From Methanothrix sp. (GTDB lineage: Archaea > Halobacteriota > Methanosarcinia > Methanotrichales > Methanotrichaceae), in the NCBI GenBank assembly GCA_028679775.1, contig JAJRAX010000282.1:1-10638 (forward strand): 10,638 bases of DNA, written 5' to 3'. Under the pieces are notes generated by a model. It ran no database searches. It was given only the letters and a program-made list of their open reading frames with translations, and had not been told where the DNA came from. The position numbers and the translations under genes are program-made. Shown here piece after piece: positions 5,941-10,638 of the stretch. Each line of letters opens with the position of its first letter. Within the stretch, counting starts at the first letter, position 1.

Positions 5941-6171
5941 ATGCCGATACTTCCTGTTGCCCCAGTAAGCAGGCTCATCCGCGAGGCAGGAGCTAAGAGA
6001 GTGAGCGAAGGCGCGAGAGATGCGCTGGCAGAGGTTTTGGAGAGCTACGGCCTGGAAGTGGCCCGTGAGGCGGTAGGCTGGGCCAATCATGCCAAGAGAA
6101 AGACGGTCAAGTCCGAGGACATCAGAGAGGCAGTCAAAAGAGTTAAACCACTCGCAATCCCTGAAAGGTAG
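5941..6171 (+). CDS. Archaeal histone (HMf family)
   Basis: This 76-residue protein is a single histone fold: helix 1 (PVSRLIREAGAKRVSEGA), a long central helix (ALAEVLESYGLEVAREAVGWANHAKRK) and a final helix after TVKSEDI. The start MPILPVAPVSRLIREAG and the K-R-V-S loop are typical of HMf-type histones, which dimerise and wrap DNA. The family norm is about 67-69 residues; here a short proline-containing tail (VKPLAIPER) follows the last helix. GAGGTG (5927-5932) lies 8 bases before the ATG. The promoter is at about 5830. The gene heads a tight unit with gatE, 4 bases downstream, so histone and tRNA amidotransferase subunit probably share a message. Confidence 0.96.
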   Translation: MPILPVAPVSRLIREAGAKRVSEGARDALAEVLESYGLEVAREAVGWANHAKRKTVKSEDIREAVKRVKPLAIPER

Positions 6172-6175
6172 ATCG

Positions 6176-8080
6176 ATGGCAAAAGAAGACTCTCCTCAGT
6201 TAGATTACCATGCATTAGGCCTGATATGCGGCATTGAGATCCACCAGCAGCTTGACACAGCCTGCAAGCTCTTTTGTGGCTGCCCCACCAAACACAGAGA
6301 GGTGGAAGAGTCCAATTTTGAGTTTTTTAGGTATCTGCGACCATCGAGAAGCGAACTCGGTGAGATCGATAAAGCTGCATTGGAAGAAGTACTGGTATCG
6401 CGCAAATTCATTTACAAGTCCTATGACAGCACCTGTCTCGTCGAGGCGGATGAGGAGCCCCCCAGAGAGATCAATGCCGAGGCTCTGGAGATATCCCTGG
6501 TCATTGCCCGGCTGCTGAATATGAAGATCGTGGACGAGCTGGAGGTCATGAGGAAGATGGTGATAGACGGCTCAAACACCTCCGGGTTCCAGCGCACCGG
6601 CTACGTGGGCTCGGACGGCTGGATTGAGACAGCCGGCGGAAGGGTTGGGATAGGCATCCTCTGTCTCGAAGAAGAGGCGGCGCGCATCATCGAGGACCGC
6701 GGAGACAGCGTTGTCTACTCACTGGACAGGCTCGGCATTCCGCTTGTGGAAATCGGCACGGCTCCCGACATATTCTCACCAGCACACGCGAGAGAAGTGG
6801 CGTCATACCTCGGAATGATCCTGCGGTCCACCGGTCGCGTGAAAAGAGGACTTGGCACGATCCGTCAGGACGTCAATGTCTCCATCAAAGGCGGGGCAAG
6901 AGTAGAGGTCAAGGGAGTCCAAGCCCTGAACCTGGTCGATAAGGTCGTGGAGTTCGAGGCGCTGCGCCAGATGCGCCTCCTGGAGATCAAAAATGAGCTG
7001 CAGCTTCGCTGTGCGCATGTTGACGATAGGATAAAAGACGTCACAGATGTCTTCGCGAAGACGGGCTCCAAGGTGCTGGCCCGTTCCCTCAAGAACGGTG
7101 GCGTCATATTGGCTTGCCGGCTGGCCGGGTTTGCGGGTCTCGTCGGCAAGGAGATTCAACCGAATAGACGCCTGGGCTCCGAAATGTCAGACCGGGCCAA
7201 GAGGGCAGGAGTCGGCGGTATCTTCCATACAGATGAGCTTCCTGCATACGGTGTTGTGGCCGAGGAGGTTTCAGCAGTGAGAAGCCTGCTGGATGCCGTC
7301 CCAGCGGACGCCGTGGTCATGGTCACAGGCCCGCGAGACAGAGCAGAGAAGGCTCTCCTTGCGGTACAGGTTCGTGCCCGCGAGGCCCTCACCTGCGTTC
7401 CTGAGGAGACGCGCCGGGCCCTTCCGGACGGCTGCTCTGAGTACATGAGGCCGTTGCCAGGCTCGGCCCGGATGTACCCGGAGACTGATGTGCCATCTGT
7501 CGCCATTACCGAAGAGATGTTGGCGCAACTGAAGCTGCCGGAACTGTTTGCTGACAGGTCGGTGCGCTTCGTGCAGCAGTACGGCCTGTCAGTCGAACAG
7601 GCCAGGGTCATGGCAGCCTCGCCAAACTATCCCGCCTTCGAGGAGATAGTGAAGAGCTACCAGGTACCGGCGTCCATCGTTGTACGAGCTATGGAGACCA
7701 CCCCAATCGAGTTGGCGAGAGACGGTGTGCCCGTCGCCAATCTGACAGAGCAGCATTACCGAGACTGTTTCGCCCTCCTCGCCCAGGGAAAGGTAGCCAA
7801 GGAAGGGCTGACCGCCCTCTTCTGTACTCTAGCAAAGGATCCTGAGATAGATGCGTCCGAAGCCGCGGCTGCCGCAGGCCTGGTAGGTGTGGGTGACGTA
7901 GAAGTTGAGAGAGCCGTGCAGGCCATTGTGGCCAGCAAGATCGATCTGGTGCGCTCCAAGGGAGACAGAGCCATAGGTCCTTTGATGGGTCTCGTCATGA
8001 AAGAGATGAGGGGCAAGGCTGACGGCGGTGTGGTGAGCGACATATTGAAGAAGGAAATACAAAATATACTCAATCAGTGA
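6176..8080 (+). CDS. gatE: Glu-tRNA(Gln) amidotransferase subunit E
   Basis: This 634-residue protein is the tRNA-binding kinase-transamidase subunit of the archaea-specific GatDE enzyme, which turns misacylated Glu-tRNA(Gln) into Gln-tRNA(Gln). The GatB/GatE signature GIEIHQQLDT is at residues 19-28, followed by the KLFCGCPT segment. Further core motifs are LEEEAARI, LDRLGIPLVEIG and RQDVNVSI (the last near 224-231). Around residues 290-400 lies the GAD-type insert (DELPAYGVVAEEV, MVTGPRDRAEKA) that distinguishes GatE from bacterial GatB; a helical YqeY-like tail ends the protein. Length is normal. The start at 6176 lies 4 bases after the histone stop; upstream in-frame starts would overlap the histone and add unconserved residues. 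GatD, the glutamine-hydrolysing partner, is not in the window. The stop overlaps the next gene in GTGA. Confidence 0.95.
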   Translation: MAKEDSPQLDYHALGLICGIEIHQQLDTACKLFCGCPTKHREVEESNFEFFRYLRPSRSELGEIDKAALEEVLVSRKFIYKSYDSTCLVEADEEPPREINAEALEISLVIARLLNMKIVDELEVMRKMVIDGSNTSGFQRTGYVGSDGWIETAGGRVGIGILCLEEEAARIIEDRGDSVVYSLDRLGIPLVEIGTAPDIFSPAHAREVASYLGMILRSTGRVKRGLGTIRQDVNVSIKGGARVEVKGVQALNLVDKVVEFEALRQMRLLEIKNELQLRCAHVDDRIKDVTDVFAKTGSKVLARSLKNGGVILACRLAGFAGLVGKEIQPNRRLGSEMSDRAKRAGVGGIFHTDELPAYGVVAEEVSAVRSLLDAVPADAVVMVTGPRDRAEKALLAVQVRAREALTCVPEETRRALPDGCSEYMRPLPGSARMYPETDVPSVAITEEMLAQLKLPELFADRSVRFVQQYGLSVEQARVMAASPNYPAFEEIVKSYQVPASIVVRAMETTPIELARDGVPVANLTEQHYRDCFALLAQGKVAKEGLTALFCTLAKDPEIDASEAAAAAGLVGVGDVEVERAVQAIVASKIDLVRSKGDRAIGPLMGLVMKEMRGKADGGVVSDILKKEIQNILNQ

Positions 8081-9210
8081 GCCCTGAAAAACCCAACAAG
8101 TCGGACATGCTCCTCTGGGAGGAGACAATATTCAGAGATCGAGATCTCTTCGAGCTAGATCACCTGCCGGAGCACTTTTTGCACAGGGAATCGCAGATGA
8201 ACAGCCTGAAGTTCTGCATTCGTCCGGCTTTGCAGGGAGGTCGACCGGTCAACGCCCTCTGCCTCGGTCCACCTGGGACGGGCAAGACCACCGCCATATT
8301 CAAGCTCTTTGAGGAGATCGAGGCTCACTCAAGCAAGATCGTGCCCGTTCACGTCAACTGCCAGATGGACTCGACCAGGTACTCAGTTTTTTACCAGATC
8401 TACAAAAAGATCTTCGAGCATGCACCACCATCCAGCGGCATATCCTTCAAACGCATCTTCGAGAAGGTGGCGCAGGAGATCTCTGACAAAGATCGCGTGC
8501 TCGTTGTGGCTTTAGACGACATAAATTACCTATTCCACGAAAAAGAGGTGGATCATGTCCTGTACTCCATCCTTCGGGCCCATGAGACCTGTCCAGGAGC
8601 CAGGATGGCAGTGATAGGTATCATGAGCGAACTGTCCCTGAACTACGTTCTAGATCCGCGAGTGGTCTCAGTCTTCCAGCCAGAAGAGATCGTCTTTCCC
8701 CTCTACACACACTTGGAGATTCACGACATCCTGAGTCGCAGGGTGCAGATGGGATTCTATCCTGGTGTGATGGGCGAGGATGTCCTTGATGATGTGGTGG
8801 ACGCTACCGAGGGGGCCGGAGATCTGCGAGTGGGAATCGACCTGCTGAAGAGGTCGGGCTTATCCGCAGAAAAGCGCGCATCCAAGAGCATCTCCTCTGA
8901 GGACGTGGCAGGCTCCTACGACCGCTCCCGGCTGGTTCACCTCACATATGCCCTGAAGTCGTTGAAGGATGACGAACAGGTTGTGCTGCGACTTGCTGCA
9001 GAGCAGAAGAGCTGGCACGCAGGAGAATTATTTGCTCGATTTCATGATAAATCTGGAGCCGGATACACCCGGTTTCATGAGATCTTGAATAAGCTGGACT
9101 CCATCCGACTGATAAACGCCGACTTTGCCGGGGAAGGTGAGCGAGGCAGAAGCCGGGTCATCAGCGTGCGTTACGATCCGGATGAGATCTTGAGCCGTCT
9201 TAGGCCATGA
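8077..9210 (+). CDS. cdc6: Orc1/Cdc6-family AAA+ protein (divergent, Cdc6-2-like paralog)
   Basis: This 377-residue protein has the order of archaeal replication initiators: AAA+ ATPase at about 35-215, lid with sensor 2 (GDLR, 248-251) and a C-terminal winged helix (about 290-377). Walker A is GPPGTGKTT (64-72). Walker B reads VVALDDIN (143-150), with D-D where most initiators have D-E. The sensor 1 region reads GIMSEL (181-186), lacking the usual asparagine. The likely arginine finger R195 (LDPRV) is kept. From memory, the D-D form is common in the second euryarchaeal paralog group, thought less central to origin firing than Cdc6-1. It may bind origin-like DNA or regulate. The GTG start overlaps the gatE stop in GTGA with no Shine-Dalgarno, so translation is probably coupled; an in-frame ATG at 8107 is an alternative. 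Confidence 0.9.
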   Translation: MSPEKPNKSDMLLWEETIFRDRDLFELDHLPEHFLHRESQMNSLKFCIRPALQGGRPVNALCLGPPGTGKTTAIFKLFEEIEAHSSKIVPVHVNCQMDSTRYSVFYQIYKKIFEHAPPSSGISFKRIFEKVAQEISDKDRVLVVALDDINYLFHEKEVDHVLYSILRAHETCPGARMAVIGIMSELSLNYVLDPRVVSVFQPEEIVFPLYTHLEIHDILSRRVQMGFYPGVMGEDVLDDVVDATEGAGDLRVGIDLLKRSGLSAEKRASKSISSEDVAGSYDRSRLVHLTYALKSLKDDEQVVLRLAAEQKSWHAGELFARFHDKSGAGYTRFHEILNKLDSIRLINADFAGEGERGRSRVISVRYDPDEILSRLRP

Positions 9211-9228
9211 AGAAATGACAAGTAGGCA

Positions 9229-9241
9229 CAATATTTTTAAA
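9229..9241 (+). terminator. T-rich stretch after the cdc6-family gene
   Basis: A run of five T residues (9233-9237) inside an AT-rich stretch lies about 20 bases after the stop. Archaeal polymerase terminates at such U-rich tracts without needing a hairpin, so this could end the histone-gatE-cdc6 message. The match is weak. Confidence 0.3.
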
Positions 9242-9284
9242 AGACGACTATACGAAAACCTTATTTTGTAAGTCGTCTATATAG
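9242..9284 (+). promoter_or_regulatory. pstC promoter: inverted repeat abutting a TATA box
   Basis: AGACGACT (9242-9249) and AGTCGTCT (9271-9278) are exact reverse complements, and TAC (9251-9253) with GTA (9268-9270) extend the pairing past a one-base bulge. TATATAG (9278-9284) follows at once and fits a TATA box with a start near 9308. A second smaller inverted repeat, CTATAT (9277-9282) with ATATAG (9288-9293), covers it. The position over the BRE/TATA region suggests an operator for phosphate control; alternatively the hairpin belongs to the end of the upstream message. Confidence 0.45.
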
Positions 9285-9332
9285 ATCATATAGGCAAGGG
9301 CTTTAACCGGCTAAGACATTACGCATTGCTGT

Positions 9333-10241
9333 ATGGACTGGCCAGCGATGAAGTTGCCTCGCAAATACACTGAGAAGATTGTCGAGTCTATGCTATTCGT
9401 GTCAGCCATTACCTCTATTCTCATAATGCTTCTCATATTCTACTTCCTCATTCATGAGAGCCTCCCGGCCTTCTCAGAACTCGGCATATTCTTCCTGATA
9501 TCCGGATCAAAATGGCACCCGGCAGGAGACATCTATGGATTTCTGCCACTCATCTCGGCCTCGCTTGTCATCACGCTCTTGGCCCTTTTCATCAATATCC
9601 TGATCGGCTTTCCACTGGCCATTTACCTGGCAGAGCTGGCAGGGCCGAGGAGCAAGGCACTCCTGAAGCCAGCCATTGAACTTCTGGCAGGGGTTCCATC
9701 CATCGTCTACGGATTTTTAGGCGTGATCATTCTCGTAACCTATCTGCAAGACAGCTTTGATATGCTCACAGGCAGATCAATTCTGGCCGGATCGATATTA
9801 TTAGGGGTCATGTTCATTCCGTATCTGACGACCATCTGCGAGGACGCCCTGCGGGCGGTTCCCAGCGAATTTAAAGAGGGATCGCTGGCTCTTGGAGCCA
9901 ACCGCTGGCAGACTCTGCGAAATGTTACAATCCCGGCGGCATCTTCCGGGATTACGGCAGCAGTTCTGCTCAATATCGGAAGCATAATCGGCGAGACGAT
10001 GGCTGTCCTCCTGGTAGTGGGAAACGTCGCCAGAATGGCGTCACCCCTTTACGATGTCTTTGATCAGGGGGCAACATTCACCTCAGTCATTGCCGGGGAG
10101 ATGGGAGAGGTTGCCAGGGGTTCGATGCATTATCATGTTCTTTTTGCAGTTGGATTCACGCTGCTCATTGTGGTCTCCATCCTCAGTTTGATTGCCGACT
10201 ATGCCAGAGCACGCATCAGACGGAAGTTCGGAGGGTACTGA
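9333..10241 (+). CDS. pstC: Phosphate ABC transporter permease PstC
   Basis: This 302-residue integral membrane protein is one of the two channel subunits of the high-affinity phosphate importer PstSCAB. Six hydrophobic helices lie at about 17-41, 74-101, 116-137, 148-167, 207-230 and 268-290. PstC-type motifs include FFLISGSKWHPAGDIYGFLP in the first external loop, IELLAGVPSIVYGFLG (115-130) and the ABC-contact loop EGSLALGANRWQTLRNVTIP (182-201), where PstB docks. Length is normal. No Shine-Dalgarno sequence marks the start; ATG 9333 gives the longer form and ATG 9348 is possible. PstS, which usually opens the operon, is not upstream; that side is the cdc6-family gene. The next gene begins directly after the stop. 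Confidence 0.93.
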   Translation: MDWPAMKLPRKYTEKIVESMLFVSAITSILIMLLIFYFLIHESLPAFSELGIFFLISGSKWHPAGDIYGFLPLISASLVITLLALFINILIGFPLAIYLAELAGPRSKALLKPAIELLAGVPSIVYGFLGVIILVTYLQDSFDMLTGRSILAGSILLGVMFIPYLTTICEDALRAVPSEFKEGSLALGANRWQTLRNVTIPAASSGITAAVLLNIGSIIGETMAVLLVVGNVARMASPLYDVFDQGATFTSVIAGEMGEVARGSMHYHVLFAVGFTLLIVVSILSLIADYARARIRRKFGGY

Positions 10242-10638
10242 ATGAGGATTATGCCCACGATTATCGGGTCTTTTGCAATCTCGGTGCTGCTATTCATCAC
10301 CTCCATCTCATGTACGCTGCTCCAGCCGGACATCGAGAAGATTACGCCCTTCTGGCAGGCGGGCCTCATAATCGACATTCTTCTGATAATTGCGTCGTAT
10401 TTGTGCTCGTTATCCAGGATGGACCTCCGAAGGACTGGACCATTCCTGGCTCTGGATGTTATCATCTGCTCATGCATCCTTTTCTTGATGCATTCAGGCG
10501 TCCTTCATCCGGGTTTTATTATCAGCAGGCCATTGGGTGTTGGCGCGTCCTTCGACTATTCCTTCATTCTTTCTCTTCTTTTTCTGATTGCCAGCATGCT
10601 TCTCATAAAAGACGCTTTAAATATCGTCTATGGATACA
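10242..10638 (+). CDS. Unrecognised four-helix membrane protein in the pst operon, 3' end outside the window
   Basis: The frame opens with ATG directly after the pstC stop (zero gap) and stays open to the window end, giving 132 residues. The ribosome site GGAGGG (10230-10235) lies 6 bases before the ATG, inside the pstC end, which strongly supports translation. Four hydrophobic stretches occur at about 5-23, 38-56, 67-83 and 102-124, joined by short loops (LQPDIEKITPFW; SRMDLRRTG; LHPGFIISRPLG). It is not PstA, which would be expected here and has the EAA loop and an early glycine-rich segment, though PstA motifs could not be excluded beyond the window. I do not recognise a family. Its place implies a role with phosphate transport or its control, but that is inference. 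Confidence 0.72.
   Translation, partial: MRIMPTIIGSFAISVLLFITSISCTLLQPDIEKITPFWQAGLIIDILLIIASYLCSLSRMDLRRTGPFLALDVIICSCILFLMHSGVLHPGFIISRPLGVGASFDYSFILSLLFLIASMLLIKDALNIVYGY

Noticed and set aside
5925..5996. Short upstream ATG frame overlapping the histone start
   Set aside because: The ATG overlaps the histone ribosome site itself, has no ribosome site of its own, and the 23-codon frame ends inside the histone gene.
6089..6175. Upstream extension of gatE into the histone gene
   Set aside because: The 29 added residues are an out-of-frame reading of the conserved histone C-terminus; the ATG at 6176 precedes the natural GatE beginning.
6803..7159. Minus-strand frame of 118 codons within gatE, with similar ones at 7156-7611 and 7756-8073
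   Set aside because: They are shadows of the high-GC third positions of gatE, low in complexity and without recognisable motifs.
9211..9332. Replication origin next to the Cdc6-family gene
   Set aside because: No origin-recognition-box repeats are visible here or before the coupled unit at 5606-5940, and the Cdc6 gene has no upstream intergenic space of its own.

Overview
The window reads as the chromosome of a methanogenic euryarchaeon, most likely of the Methanothrix (Methanosaeta) type within the class II methanogens. The supporting genes are an archaeal histone, the archaea-only tRNA amidotransferase subunit GatE, an Fe-S primase large subunit PriL, PCNA, transcription factor S and an Orc1/Cdc6-type initiator. 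Promoters carry TATA boxes about 25 bases before the start point, and two transcripts look leaderless. The lineage is inference from gene content and moderate GC; no marker gene settles it. I see no tRNA, rRNA, insertion sequence, CRISPR array or clear sign of recent transfer.

Layout. (1) 1-307, minus strand: 5' part of a small DUF2178-like membrane protein gene whose TATA box lies between two related inverted repeats. (2) 426-2201, plus: a MoeA molybdopterin-metal insertion protein fused to a C-terminal periplasmic-binding-protein-like domain, divergent from gene 1. (3) 4278-2149, minus: tfs, pcn and priL, joining transcript cleavage, sliding clamp and primase. priL runs 53 bases into the 3' end of moeA on the opposite strand. 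(4) 4344-5009, plus: an ACT-domain protein sharing a compact divergent promoter with tfs. (5) 5605-5006, minus: an unrecognised eight-cysteine protein followed by a glutaredoxin-like protein. The last stop interlocks with the stop of the ACT gene, and an inverted repeat overlaps the promoter. (6) 5606-5940: the longest non-coding stretch, holding divergent promoters and a roughly 80-base histone leader. (7) 5941-9210, plus: histone, gatE and an Orc1/Cdc6-family gene, packed with a 4-base gap and then a 4-base GTGA overlap. (8) 9333-10638, plus: pstC, followed with no gap by an unrecognised four-helix membrane protein that leaves the window.

Most of the region is core information processing: replication priming and clamp, initiation, chromatin, transcript repair and tRNA-Gln formation. 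Around it lie cofactor, redox and phosphate-uptake genes. The points most worth checking are the promoter architectures (paired operators around a TATA box at 306-357, inverted repeats at 5626-5653 and 9242-9278), the divergent ligand loop of the MoeA fusion, the eight-cysteine/glutaredoxin pair, the altered ATPase motifs of the Cdc6 paralog, and the membrane gene tied to pstC. No wholly new multi-gene system is evident.
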